A stretch of DNA of 64,000 bases from Mycoplasmatota bacterium (GCA_018394295.1 CP074574.1:1-64000), one strand, 5' to 3'; positions 16,691 to 25,614 are shown, numbered from the stretch's first letter. Numbers and translations: made by a program. The notes: generated by a model from the letters alone, not told the origin.

Positions 16691-17680
16691 ATGATGATGA
16701 ATAGGGTAGTGTTTTTTAGTGGGGGAAAAGGAAGTTTCGTTGTTGCCTGTCATTTAAAGGAAACTTACCCAAATGATAATTTGATCTTATATTTCACCGA
16801 TTCATTGATTGAAGATCAAGACTTATATAGATTTCTTTTTGAAGCGAGTGATAAACTAGAATTACCACTTTTATATCATAGTGCAAATACAACTCCGATA
16901 CAATTAATGGCTAAACAAAAAATACTATTTAATTCTCGTTTTGGAAATTGTAGCAAATATTTAAAAATGAAGGTAGCACAAGACTATTTTAAAAAAGATA
17001 AAGAACCGGTATTACACCAATGGCATAATGGACAATACTTAAAAAATGATTTGTTTAAAAAGGCTGAGGATACAATATTATATTTTGGAATTGATTTTAC
17101 TGAAATGCGTAGAGTAGAACCTATAAAACAAAATTGGTCTCCTTATAAAGTAGAGTTTCCATTAGTTGATGATGTGTTTGATTATGATTTCTATTTTCAA
17201 AAATATGATATTAAAAGACCAAGACTATATAATTTAGGCTTTTCGCATAACAATTGTTCAGGCAAATGTTTTAAGGCTGGTGTTAAACATTTTAAACTCC
17301 TTAAAGACAAACTACCGAAAATGTTTGAAGAATTAATGTGCCAGGAAAGGCATTTACAAATTTTCGTAAGCAGTTATCACCACATAAAAAAACTAGATTT
17401 AGATGATGAAGATAAAGCCTTATTATACAAAGAACTTGATGATTGTTATATGGATTACTTTGATGGAAAAGTCAATAAGCCTAAATTATATATACCACCT
17501 AATGTTATGTATGGTAGTTTAGAAAATCCATCTGTAAAAAAATATAGTTTTATGAAGCGTAAAGGACAACCATATACGTTAAGAGATTTAAAGAGGGATA
17601 ATAATTTCACACAAATGAGTTTATTTAACAATGATGAAATATATGATATTGGTGGATGTTCGAACTGTTTAGAAAAATGA
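16691..17680 (+). CDS. PP-loop ATPase, PAPS-reductase/DndC-like
   Basis: This 329-residue enzyme has an N-terminal PP-loop (VVFFSGGKGSFVVA) followed by the strand-and-acid pattern LILYFTDSLIEDQDLYRFL typical of the PAPS-reductase/DndC/N-type ATP-pyrophosphatase superfamily. A cysteine set (NCSGKCFKAG near residue 190-200) and a C-terminal CSNC could bind metal or sulphur. The family activates a substrate by adenylation. Versions on phages and plasmids are linked to DNA or tRNA modification. No dnd or other modification genes are adjacent, so the substrate is unknown. It probably shares the transcript with the ssb-like gene and ends at the hairpin at 17694. Confidence 0.75.
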   Translation: MMMNRVVFFSGGKGSFVVACHLKETYPNDNLILYFTDSLIEDQDLYRFLFEASDKLELPLLYHSANTTPIQLMAKQKILFNSRFGNCSKYLKMKVAQDYFKKDKEPVLHQWHNGQYLKNDLFKKAEDTILYFGIDFTEMRRVEPIKQNWSPYKVEFPLVDDVFDYDFYFQKYDIKRPRLYNLGFSHNNCSGKCFKAGVKHFKLLKDKLPKMFEELMCQERHLQIFVSSYHHIKKLDLDDEDKALLYKELDDCYMDYFDGKVNKPKLYIPPNVMYGSLENPSVKKYSFMKRKGQPYTLRDLKRDNNFTQMSLFNNDEIYDIGGCSNCLEK

Positions 17681-17693
17681 GATGTGGTATTAA

Positions 17694-17718
17694 AATAAGA
17701 CACTCCTAGTGTCTTATT
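17694..17718 (+). terminator. Hairpin terminator
   Basis: AATAAGACACT-CCT-AGTGTCTTATT is an 11-bp stem with a 3-nt loop after the PP-loop gene. Confidence 0.65.
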
Positions 17719-17729
17719 TATACAATTAA

Positions 17730-17758
17730 TTGCATATTTATTCATATGAGTATATAAT
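17730..17758 (+). promoter_or_regulatory. Family-2 promoter (TTGCA-TTTATACAT type)
   Basis: TTGCAT (17730-17735), spacer ATTTATTCATATGAGTA, TATAAT (17753-17758). The 5' half of the spacer resembles the TTTATACAT found at six other sites. Confidence 0.65.
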
Positions 17759-17789
17759 ATAAGTATCTTGTATTAGAAAGGTGTTTTAT

Positions 17790-18410
17790 ATGGCTAAAGA
17801 AATGAAGTTGATTGATTTTTTACAATTTGTCAAACCAGGTGTCAAATTAAATCTTTATGATAATGAAACATATACGAATGATGGTAATGGCTACTTAAAT
17901 GGTGATGAAGATATTATATATTACTTATCACCAAATAAAATAAGTAAATGGGTAGCTGATAATTGTTCTATTCTTGGATTATTTTTAAATCCTGATGATG
18001 AAAACTTAAGTATAAAAATTAATTTTTCCAATCTTATTGAGAACAACCTACAAAAATTAAAAGATTTTGTAACTAAAAATGCTAATAGATATTATGATGA
18101 TCTAATTAATGCTTTTGTTGAATATGAGGGGAACTTTTGGAATGACTATATTAGTGGAGAGTCTGAAGCATTAACTGAAAAAGAGTGGAAAGAAAGCTTA
18201 TTCAATCTAATTGACTTTACTCTTACTGGCGATTCTAGTACAGAATTTGAAAGTCATTTGTACAATTATTTAACAAACAAAAGAGCAATGTGTGATGTGT
18301 GTGAAATAGAAAGAGAATATACAGAAACAAAAGCTATTTTTGATGAAGAAGTTAAGGATGAAGTTGTTATTTGTAAATATTGTTGTCCAGAAGCATTTGG
18401 GGAAGAGTAA
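17790..18410 (+). CDS. Accessory protein with C-terminal four-cysteine motif, paralogue of 61448
   Basis: The 206-residue product starts at ATG 17790 behind GAAAGGTG. Its N-terminal half, including KWVADNCSILG and a following INFSNLIENNL helix, is clearly related to the start of the protein at 61448 (KWVLENCQVIG ... INLSDIINDNV) and more distantly to 62614. The C-terminus differs and holds CDVC...CKYC, a probable zinc ribbon. Shared N-terminal domains with variable C-termini suggest a modular family. The function is unknown. Confidence 0.6.
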   Translation: MAKEMKLIDFLQFVKPGVKLNLYDNETYTNDGNGYLNGDEDIIYYLSPNKISKWVADNCSILGLFLNPDDENLSIKINFSNLIENNLQKLKDFVTKNANRYYDDLINAFVEYEGNFWNDYISGESEALTEKEWKESLFNLIDFTLTGDSSTEFESHLYNYLTNKRAMCDVCEIEREYTETKAIFDEEVKDEVVICKYCCPEAFGEE

Positions 18411-18417
18411 CAAAAAT

Positions 18418-18499
18418 AACTACATTTGCAATACAATTATTAACTAACATCTACATATGCACTACAATTGAATGAAAATAACTACAATTGCAATACATA
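18418..18499. repeat. Three centromere-like repeats
   Basis: AACTACATTTGCAATACAA (from 18418), CTACATATGCACTACAA (from 18451) and AACTACAATTGCAATACA (from 18480) repeat the parC half-sites in reverse orientation. They lie just before a family-1 promoter, as at 15657. Confidence 0.6.
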
Positions 18500-18535
18500 A
18501 AAACACACCTTTTTCAATGGGTGCAGATTTATTTA

Positions 18536-18564
18536 TTGCTTTTTGTTTTTGGGTGTGGTATCAT
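18536..18564 (+). promoter_or_regulatory. Family-1 promoter with no intact gene
   Basis: TTGCTT (18536-18541), spacer ending TTTTTGGGTGTGG, TATCAT (18559-18564). A weak hairpin (about 18501-18530) precedes it. Confidence 0.75.
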
Positions 18565-18595
18565 TTTAGTAAGCTATTATTAACGAGGTGATGAC

Positions 18596-18619
18596 ATGAA
18601 AAAATCAAATATTAATTGA
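18596..18619 (+). other. Seven-codon reading frame behind a good ribosome site
   Basis: GAGGTGATGAC followed by ATG and seven codons (MKKSNIN) to TGA. Promoter, ribosome site and start are in order but the gene stops at once. It is either a leader peptide or the stump of a deleted gene. Confidence 0.35.
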
Positions 18620-18635
18620 CAAAATATAAAATATC

Positions 18636-18688
18636 GTACGATTTTAATACGATATAAATTGTTTTATTTCACAATAAATGGTATACTT
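18636..18688 (+). promoter_or_regulatory. Promoter with CGTACGAT/AATACGAT tandem octamers
   Basis: CGTACGAT (18636-18643) and AATACGAT (18647-18654) are 11 bp apart and five bases before TTGTTT (18660-18665). A 17-bp spacer and TATACT (18683-18688) follow. The layout matches 8930 and 45263. Confidence 0.6.
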
Positions 18689-18721
18689 ATGTTATAGAAT
18701 AACCATTATGAGGTGAATGAT

Positions 18722-19525
18722 ATGAAATGGATTATAATTTTAGTTATTTTATTTTTGATAATAGTTTTAGGTGGAAATGGAAATGGCCATATGAAGCGTA
18801 AATTCGGTTTTAAAAGGAGATCGAAAATGAGAAAGAAAAAAAATGTTAAAACCTGGCAAAATTATGTTAAGGAAATGACAAATGAACAAAAAGAGTTTAT
18901 GTGGGATACAAGTAGAAGAATGAATCAAAAGTTTAATGAAAAAAGTTATTATGGTGACCGGGAGTATGTCCATTTTATTAATCAAATGAAGTTACCAGAA
19001 AATAGAGCTTTTTATTATGCAGGAATTATGTTAGTTAGAGATGTGGGAAATCGAATCTCTTATATGGGAGTTATAGCGAGATTAAAAGATTTATATGAGC
19101 ATATAAATGAATTACAATTAAGGGAGCAAAGAACTGTAGATGAACAAATATTTTTAAATAAATGGTTACCAATTATTGAAGAAACTAATGAAAATTATTC
19201 TAAACATACAGATGAATTAGCTACTTTGTTTTTAAAATTTAATGAATTATTTAATGGTATGGATTTAATAAATGGTATTTATACTATGAGAGGTAAATTC
19301 GGTTCTCATATTGCTGGTAATGTAAGTAAAGAAGAACAAGAGATGATAGTATTCAACGTAGAACAAGAATTCTATAAAAGTTTAAATTCAGATGGCATTG
19401 TATCTAGAGAAGCATTTGCTGAAAAAATCGAACGCAAATATTATACAAGTCACTATAAGACAATTCAAGATGTCGGAAGAGAAAATTTTCAAAAAGAAAT
19501 GAATGATTTATATTTTAATATATAG
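18722..19525 (+). CDS. Membrane-anchored protein of unknown function, start of the export region
   Basis: The 267-residue product starts at the ATG at 18722 behind GAGGTGA. An N-terminal hydrophobic helix (MKWIIILVILFLIIVLGG) is followed by a strongly basic stretch and a long helical cytoplasmic-type domain. It is the first gene of the continuous plus-strand block leading into the T4SS genes and is followed 16 nt later by a large unknown protein. A role as a membrane anchor or assembly factor of the transfer machine is inferred from position only. Confidence 0.6.
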   Translation: MKWIIILVILFLIIVLGGNGNGHMKRKFGFKRRSKMRKKKNVKTWQNYVKEMTNEQKEFMWDTSRRMNQKFNEKSYYGDREYVHFINQMKLPENRAFYYAGIMLVRDVGNRISYMGVIARLKDLYEHINELQLREQRTVDEQIFLNKWLPIIEETNENYSKHTDELATLFLKFNELFNGMDLINGIYTMRGKFGSHIAGNVSKEEQEMIVFNVEQEFYKSLNSDGIVSREAFAEKIERKYYTSHYKTIQDVGRENFQKEMNDLYFNI

Positions 19526-19541
19526 AAAGGAGAAGGTTTAA

Positions 19542-21371
19542 ATGAGTGAAAGAGACTTGGATTTAGTATTGAACTCAATGCAAAGATTTATTTTAGGATT
19601 AGAGGATATTCTAATTAGTTATTTTAAAGCGATGGCTAATGCTCAAAATGAATTTGATAAAAAGTTTGCCACAACACAAATGAAATTAGATTTAGTAAAG
19701 AGACAACAATTCCACGCTGGTATGGACATATTTGGTAATAATTTTTTATTTAATGAAATCATTAGTGATTTATCTCAACAAGGATTAGTTACATCATTTA
19801 CGTTATCAAATGTAAAAGCTTATTTAAAAACACAAGATATTGAGAAAGAAGTTAAAAATAATTTTTTAAGAGATTTGAAAAACCTTCGTGAAGGTATTGA
19901 AGATTATAAAACTTTTCTTATAAACAATGAAAATGTATTTAAATCTTTTGATCAAGATTTTAAATTAAATGATGTAATATCTTTCTTTAATAGCGATTCG
20001 TTAACAGAAGATTACAAAGAGTATTTGATGGAGGAAACAAAAAAATCCCCACTAGATAAAGATAAATTAAGAGAAATTTCAAAAATAAATATCTTAAAAG
20101 ATATGGAAGATGGAAAAATTGATCAAATTACACCAGATATGAAAACTGCATTAAAACATAATTATTTATCTTTAGGTCTAGGTAAAAATTCCTGGTTAAA
20201 TACACAATTTATTGATGAAACAAATAAAATCTTAAATAATTGTGAGCTTCATGGATATGAGAGCAACAAAAATTTAAGAATTGGGATGTTTAAAGCAAAT
20301 TTAAAAGTCAAAGACTTAGATGAATTTTTCACTTATAGACATAGTTTAAGTAATCAATATAGTTATACAGATCGTGCGGTTACTAAAATGTGGGATTTCA
20401 TAAACGATAAATATCAATCATTTAAAACAAGAAAAGTGCAAGTCAATAATACCGATGAAGAAGCACCACCAACTCCATCAAAAGAATCATTTGAAGATTT
20501 CGAAAAAGAAATGGACGAAAAGCATATTGAAAATTTACAAAAAATTCGTGTACATTATGGAACTAGTTCTATAGAAAATATTGATATCAACGAACCGGAC
20601 ATAGAAGATTCTGTATCAAGGTTAGTAGTTCATGCAAGTGTAGAACCTAAGAAAGTATTAGGAATAATGCCATATCCTCAAGAAGTTGGCACTTTCATAT
20701 ATGATACAAAAAATTCTCCGATTGAAAGGGATATAGTCGGTGCAATAGATGAAGCAATTAAAGGTACAAACCGAAACCATAAAGTTCTAATGGAAAAACT
20801 GAATGAAAAATTTAAATCGTGTATAGATAATCAAAATTTTGATGAATTACAAGGTATTATCGAACGAAAACCAGAAGCTGTTTTATTAATCGATGAATTA
20901 GAATTAGAGCCTGAAGTAAAAGGTTTTGTTCAAAAAATTAGTGCTGATTCATTATATACAAGAGACAATGCTATTAACAATGATAATACAATTGAAATAG
21001 AAAATAGAAACAGAGCATACCAAATATTAAAGGCTTTTGAATTAGAACATGAAAAAATGAACTATAAAGCACTATTAAAGAAAAAAGCCGAAAGAGAACA
21101 TATAGCAGAAATAGAAGCTAAGTTGGAGAACTTGAAAAAATCTGCATTTGGTGAGAAATCAATTGCTGAATTACCTCCGGTATTTGCTGGAATTAGTTTG
21201 AATCATTGTGTTGAAAACGGAATGTTAAATGAAGAACATATTCAAACTTTGTTAAATGAATTAAATAATCAAGGAATGAATGTTGGAGAATTACAACAAT
21301 CTTATAGTTACTCAAAAAAAATCAGTAAAAGCTTTGATAATAGTCTAGAAATGAATATGTTCAAAAGATAA
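19542..21371 (+). CDS. Large helical protein of unknown function
   Basis: This 609-residue soluble protein has a GAAAGGAGAAGG ribosome site. It is nearly all helical with charged coiled-coil stretches and a proline-rich break near residue 305 (EEAPPTPSKESFEDF). No ATPase, nuclease or membrane motif is visible. It sits between a membrane-anchored protein and membrane genes of the transfer region and ends at a strong terminator, so it forms a two-gene operon with 18722. No family recognised. Confidence 0.6.
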   Translation: MSERDLDLVLNSMQRFILGLEDILISYFKAMANAQNEFDKKFATTQMKLDLVKRQQFHAGMDIFGNNFLFNEIISDLSQQGLVTSFTLSNVKAYLKTQDIEKEVKNNFLRDLKNLREGIEDYKTFLINNENVFKSFDQDFKLNDVISFFNSDSLTEDYKEYLMEETKKSPLDKDKLREISKINILKDMEDGKIDQITPDMKTALKHNYLSLGLGKNSWLNTQFIDETNKILNNCELHGYESNKNLRIGMFKANLKVKDLDEFFTYRHSLSNQYSYTDRAVTKMWDFINDKYQSFKTRKVQVNNTDEEAPPTPSKESFEDFEKEMDEKHIENLQKIRVHYGTSSIENIDINEPDIEDSVSRLVVHASVEPKKVLGIMPYPQEVGTFIYDTKNSPIERDIVGAIDEAIKGTNRNHKVLMEKLNEKFKSCIDNQNFDELQGIIERKPEAVLLIDELELEPEVKGFVQKISADSLYTRDNAINNDNTIEIENRNRAYQILKAFELEHEKMNYKALLKKKAEREHIAEIEAKLENLKKSAFGEKSIAELPPVFAGISLNHCVENGMLNEEHIQTLLNELNNQGMNVGELQQSYSYSKKISKSFDNSLEMNMFKR

Positions 21372-21380
21372 TAAATTATA

Positions 21381-21410
21381 AAGTAAGTTACATTGTAACT
21401 TACTTTTTTA
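21381..21410 (+). terminator. Terminator after the 609-residue gene
   Basis: AGTAAGTTAC-ATT-GTAACTTACT followed by T6. Confidence 0.85.
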
Positions 21411-21419
21411 TAGTTTTTG

Positions 21420-21448
21420 TTGCAATTTGCAAAAAAATGATATAAAAT
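21420..21448 (+). promoter_or_regulatory. Promoter of the 21475 gene
   Basis: TTGCAA (21420-21425), 17-bp spacer, TAAAAT (21443-21448). Confidence 0.55.
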
Positions 21449-21474
21449 AGGGTTTAGAATGGTGGTGAGTATTA

Positions 21475-22122
21475 TTGAGTAGTAATAAAAATTTAATACT
21501 GTATATATTCCTATCAATGATCTTTATTTGTGATAATATCGGTATGTATAAAGATATTGAAATTCTTAGGTATATAGGACAATTGTTTTTTATAATGTAT
21601 ATTTATTATTACTATCAAACGTATAACAATATCAAAAAGAAGGAAAAATTGATAATCAATATAGGGAGTTTAATACTAGCTATAATTTCTCAACCTTTTT
21701 TCTTATATGGTTTAGAACTATCGACAACCTTTAATATGCTATTCTTAATTCCTATAATAAGTTTACAAATTGAAAGTTTAAAAAAAATTAAGAATTACTG
21801 GTTAATTATTATCATTAATTTCTTTTTATTAACTTTTTGTTTGTTTGTAGGAATAGATTATTCCTGGTTTGCTATAATATTTATTTTATTATTTTTCTAT
21901 CTAGATAATCTATATTATGTGTTTGGTATATTAGTAGTAATTATTACAACTTTTGTATTATTATTCAACATTACTCTACTTACTTATTTTAGTCTAATTG
22001 GTTTAATAATTATTAAATTATTAGATAATAATGAAAAAATATATTTTAATAAACCATATTCTATTTTGATATTAAATTCTATAGTATCAATAACTTGGAT
22101 ATTAATTTATTTTTTTCTATAA
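21475..22122 (+). CDS. Polytopic membrane protein
   Basis: This 215-residue protein uses a TTG start at 21475 behind GGTGGTGAG. It is almost entirely hydrophobic, with about six or seven transmembrane segments. No conserved polar or catalytic motif stands out. It is followed after 15 nt by the multi-HTH regulator and then the T4SS pilin gene, so it may be a membrane component or immunity-type protein of the transfer region. Confidence 0.6.
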   Translation: MSSNKNLILYIFLSMIFICDNIGMYKDIEILRYIGQLFFIMYIYYYYQTYNNIKKKEKLIINIGSLILAIISQPFFLYGLELSTTFNMLFLIPIISLQIESLKKIKNYWLIIIINFFLLTFCLFVGIDYSWFAIIFILLFFYLDNLYYVFGILVVIITTFVLLFNITLLTYFSLIGLIIIKLLDNNEKIYFNKPYSILILNSIVSITWILIYFFL

Positions 22123-22137
22123 GAAGGTGGTGAGTAT

Positions 22138-22803
22138 ATGACTGAAAAAATTTATAGTATAAGTGAACTAATTGAAAAATTCCCATTAGAACGAAGTAGA
22201 ATTTATACTCTTATTCGTACAGGAAAATTAAAGGCATTTAAGAAAAACGGAAAATTATACATGACTCAAAAAGAAGTAGATATGAAAGCCGATATGCTTA
22301 CAGAACTTTCTCAAACGATACAAAAGAAAAACTCAAATACAATGATAGAAGTTGGTTTACTAGAGATAAAATACAAAATTGAACGTAGACAAATTTATAA
22401 ATTACTTAATGAAGGGGTATTTAAATATGAGTTTTTCAATAATAAGTATTTTATCTATAACGAGTCATGGGAAAAAAATAAACATCTACTTATTGGAAGA
22501 AAAATAAAAGATGTTAGTGATGAATTAGGTGTTGATTCTAGAACGCTCAAAAAATATATTAAAGAAAATAATATAGAAGTTTTTGAACTAAGATTAAAGG
22601 ATAAAGATTATCATGAGTTGAAAAACTTTATCGATATTCATTATACAAGTGGTTATATACGTGATGTATTCGGAATTTCTAAAATTCAATTGTATCGAGC
22701 TTTAGAATCTGGGTTATGTGAAGGTGTTAAAAAATTAGGACAATGGTATATTAGAAAAGATACTTTTGATCCAAATCTTATTAAAAATAGAAGGAGAAGG
22801 TAG
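22138..22803 (+). CDS. Protein with four tandem excisionase/MerR-like winged HTH units
   Basis: The 221-residue protein has a GAAGGTGGTGAG ribosome site. Four successive units each read as a small HTH plus wing: YSISELIEKFPLERSRIYTL, then a unit around IERRQIYKLLNEG, then VSDELGVDSRTLKKYIKEN, then VFGISKIQLYRALESG, each followed by a G-x-W/Y-type wing. Single units of this type occur in excisionases and plasmid regulators. Four in a row suggest binding to an extended or repeated DNA site. It ends two bases before the pilin gene and is a candidate regulator of the export region. Confidence 0.65.
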   Translation: MTEKIYSISELIEKFPLERSRIYTLIRTGKLKAFKKNGKLYMTQKEVDMKADMLTELSQTIQKKNSNTMIEVGLLEIKYKIERRQIYKLLNEGVFKYEFFNNKYFIYNESWEKNKHLLIGRKIKDVSDELGVDSRTLKKYIKENNIEVFELRLKDKDYHELKNFIDIHYTSGYIRDVFGISKIQLYRALESGLCEGVKKLGQWYIRKDTFDPNLIKNRRRR

Positions 22804-22805
22804 AT

Positions 22806-23144
22806 ATGTTTAATATGTTAAATGGGTTTTTATTTAAAATTACTTTTTTTCTAACTACAACAACAAAGGAAAATGATTATATTGATAATAGTAATGAAGC
22901 ACTGAATGATTTACAAGATAAATTAGGGGGGTTTGTTCATGTACTAGAAGAGGTATTAACTTGGGTTGGTTTAGCAATTGGATTTGTATTATTCTTATTT
23001 AATTTTATTAAGTATCTATTAGCTGGTGATAATGCACATCAAAAAGAACAAGCAAAAGCTAATTTAAAACTTCCTATTTTTGTAATGGCTGGTATATTAA
23101 CTGCTCGATTAATATGGGAAGCTGTTAAATATTATTTTATTTAA
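22806..23144 (+). CDS. VirB2/TrbC-like T4SS pilin
   Basis: This 112-residue protein has the size and topology of conjugative pilins: a short N-terminal hydrophobic segment, then two transmembrane helices (LTWVGLAIGFVLFLFNFIKYLL and IFVMAGILTARLIWEAV) with a charged loop GDNAHQKEQAK between them. The same helix pair with a similar loop closes the large protein encoded next (25400-25605), which supports the assignment. It starts two bases after the upstream HTH gene and ends in a strong terminator. Confidence 0.7.
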   Translation: MFNMLNGFLFKITFFLTTTTKENDYIDNSNEALNDLQDKLGGFVHVLEEVLTWVGLAIGFVLFLFNFIKYLLAGDNAHQKEQAKANLKLPIFVMAGILTARLIWEAVKYYFI

Positions 23145-23180
23145 AAAAAAGAGGATTGCAGAGTGTAATCCTCTTTTTTT
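23145..23180 (+). terminator. Terminator after the pilin gene
   Basis: AAAGAGGATT pairs with AATCCTCTTT across a 10-nt loop, followed by a long T-run. Confidence 0.85.
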
Positions 23181-23200
23181 TACACTTTTCACCAAATATG

Positions 23201-23229
23201 TTGAATTTTTTGTATAAAAATGCTAATAT
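23201..23229 (+). promoter_or_regulatory. Family-3 promoter of the T4SS operon
   Basis: TTGAAT (23201-23206), spacer TTTTTGTATAAAAATGC, TAATAT (23224-23229). It excludes the in-frame TTG at 23230 as start of the next gene. Confidence 0.75.
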
Positions 23230-23259
23230 TTGATTAAAGATAAAGAAAAGGTGAGGATT

Positions 23260-25605
23260 ATGAAATTTAAAAAGGTTATATTTATAAACATAATACTTTT
23301 ATTTTTACTTATTAATTTTTTACACGTAGAAGCTAGTTCATCCAAAAAAGCCTATAGGCTAGAAACAAGACAAGTAGCTGGACAGTATAACACTGATTTA
23401 GATGATAGAATAATATTAGAATTATCTGATTTAAAAGAAATATATGGTGAATATGGGATAGATTTAAATGATTATCCTCAATACTTACCTGGTGGAATTA
23501 AAGATGGAAATAATGATGTTATAAGGTGGATTTATATCGAAGTTACAAAAGACAAGTTTCTTTATAAAAAACAAGTATACTTGTCAGAAACTTGGGTTGA
23601 TACAAATGAGCCACTTAAATATGAAGGTGAACAAATGACCAATACTCAAAATGAACGTTGGATTGAAAATGGTAGCACTCAAGATTTTATTATATATGAA
23701 AAACAAAATTATGTTGAAGATGAACGTTGGGTAGAATTAAATAAAGAATCGTTATTAACATTAAATAATAGTACAGAACTTATTAGTGGGGAATTCAAAT
23801 GGACAAATCTTACAACAAATAGAGAATTATACTACGAAGAAAACACAACTAAACATTATGATCAAATATGTTTAGACCTTTGGAAAAGAAATAAAGGGTT
23901 TATGGATTTTCAGCCAGATGAAAATATTAGTGATGTTTGTTACTATGTTGATGAAGCTCCTGGTTGGGATTCAGATTTAGATGGTATGAGAATTTACTAT
24001 GATGATACTTTAGAACAAGACAAATCAACGGTAGCTAACAGTAAAGGGTTTAAACATGAAAATGGAACATTTATTTATTATAAAAAAGATGATACTAAGG
24101 ATAAAACATATTGGATTGCTAATGGTTTTAAATCAACTTCAGATGACAGTGCTAGTAAAACAATTTCCAAAGAATATGGTTGGTCAACTAGTAAACCAAG
24201 TGATAAAAGTGGAGATACAGAAATCAAATATATAAATATTGAAAAAACATGGAGAGATTACAACAATGTTAGTCATACATCAAAGACACGATATAACAAT
24301 GAATATCAAAAATGGGAAAAGAACGTTTCTTATGCATGGGATATTGATACTTCAGTTAATTTAAAAGAAGAAATTTCTAATTCTAATAACACATTATCAA
24401 ATCAAAATTCATGTGCTATTGATTATAAAATAATTAATAATTCGTGCTATAAAATAAAACAAATTAGTACAACTGAAAGATGGATCCCCACGAATGTTAT
24501 AACAAAAAAGGTTTATAAAAAACAAACTCTCCAAAATGTGAATATGTGGAAAGATACTGATGAAGAAAAATATTACTTTGAAAATGATGTGCCACAGCAA
24601 ACCAGTTCTACTCAATGGGTTAAAGCTAATGACACCGATAAACAAACATGGTATCAACATAAAAAACAAATTTTTAGTGTTGATGGTTGGAATGATCTAG
24701 CAAAAAATCAAACCGGATATGAAGCACCTAAATATCTTAATAAAAAAGCCTTCATTTCTAGTGAAAAAAGATTATCTCTAAATTCTGAACAAACAAATAG
24801 ATATAAAGCAACATGTCAACAAGTAATTGAAACATATGATGTTCCTTTAGGTGAATTGTCAGTATATCTAGCGTATTTTAAATCTTTTGATAGTGAATTA
24901 GACCAGGCAAATTGGTTTTTAAATCGTGGTAATCTAACTAATAAAAAAATTACTTATGGAACTAAAACTGATACCATTGTATTAGAGGGAATAGATTCTT
25001 CTTCTGTTTGTTATTCAAAATACTCTTCAACTAAAAAAATAACCTATAATGCTATGAGTTATCCAACGAAAATTACAAAAAAATATTATGTATCTGATCA
25101 TACTGATTTAATTGGAAAAACTTATAATTTACAGAAACAAATTGGTGAAACAACTGAATGGAATCCTTTGTTAAATAAAGATAATAAAGAAATTATTTAT
25201 GTTGGATTTGAAACTCCAGAAATAAATAAAAATTTTATTGCTTTAGAGGTAGATAAAGATTTTAATATGAATAATTATAACGAACAAAATTTGAGATGGA
25301 GTGAAATTAAAGATTATGATTTCACTACAATAAATAAAACAAGTGATTTATTTCTATTTAATCCTAATATGAGTTTTAAAGATATAATGAAAAATATTGA
25401 TAATATTTTAATATGGACTGCTAACACACTTGGTTTTATTTTTTTAATTAAATATTTTATTGGATTTTTATTTTCTGGTGATGATCCTGGACAAAAAAAA
25501 TCGAATAAAACAGCTATGATATATGTTATTTATGGATTAATTCTAGTCAATATAATAGGGTTAATAATTGAAATAGTTAAGAACTCATTATTAATGAATA
25601 GGTAG
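23260..25605 (+). CDS. Large secreted protein with C-terminal T4SS-pilin-like membrane hairpin
   Basis: The 781-residue product starts at ATG 23260 behind AAGGTGAGG. A signal peptide ending near VEAS (residue 28) precedes about 680 residues of extracellular, tyrosine- and tryptophan-rich sequence with recurring YKKQ...W patterns. Residues about 205-290 form a domain starting WKRNKGFMDF that occurs twice in the 1650-residue protein at 40255. The last 75 residues hold two membrane helices separated by SGDDPGQKKSNK, matching the build of the upstream pilin. It looks like a pilin-type anchor carrying a surface domain, possibly a channel-tip or adhesive component of the T4SS. Confidence 0.65.
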   Translation: MKFKKVIFINIILLFLLINFLHVEASSSKKAYRLETRQVAGQYNTDLDDRIILELSDLKEIYGEYGIDLNDYPQYLPGGIKDGNNDVIRWIYIEVTKDKFLYKKQVYLSETWVDTNEPLKYEGEQMTNTQNERWIENGSTQDFIIYEKQNYVEDERWVELNKESLLTLNNSTELISGEFKWTNLTTNRELYYEENTTKHYDQICLDLWKRNKGFMDFQPDENISDVCYYVDEAPGWDSDLDGMRIYYDDTLEQDKSTVANSKGFKHENGTFIYYKKDDTKDKTYWIANGFKSTSDDSASKTISKEYGWSTSKPSDKSGDTEIKYINIEKTWRDYNNVSHTSKTRYNNEYQKWEKNVSYAWDIDTSVNLKEEISNSNNTLSNQNSCAIDYKIINNSCYKIKQISTTERWIPTNVITKKVYKKQTLQNVNMWKDTDEEKYYFENDVPQQTSSTQWVKANDTDKQTWYQHKKQIFSVDGWNDLAKNQTGYEAPKYLNKKAFISSEKRLSLNSEQTNRYKATCQQVIETYDVPLGELSVYLAYFKSFDSELDQANWFLNRGNLTNKKITYGTKTDTIVLEGIDSSSVCYSKYSSTKKITYNAMSYPTKITKKYYVSDHTDLIGKTYNLQKQIGETTEWNPLLNKDNKEIIYVGFETPEINKNFIALEVDKDFNMNNYNEQNLRWSEIKDYDFTTINKTSDLFLFNPNMSFKDIMKNIDNILIWTANTLGFIFLIKYFIGFLFSGDDPGQKKSNKTAMIYVIYGLILVNIIGLIIEIVKNSLLMNR

Positions 25606-25614
25606 GTGTATGAA

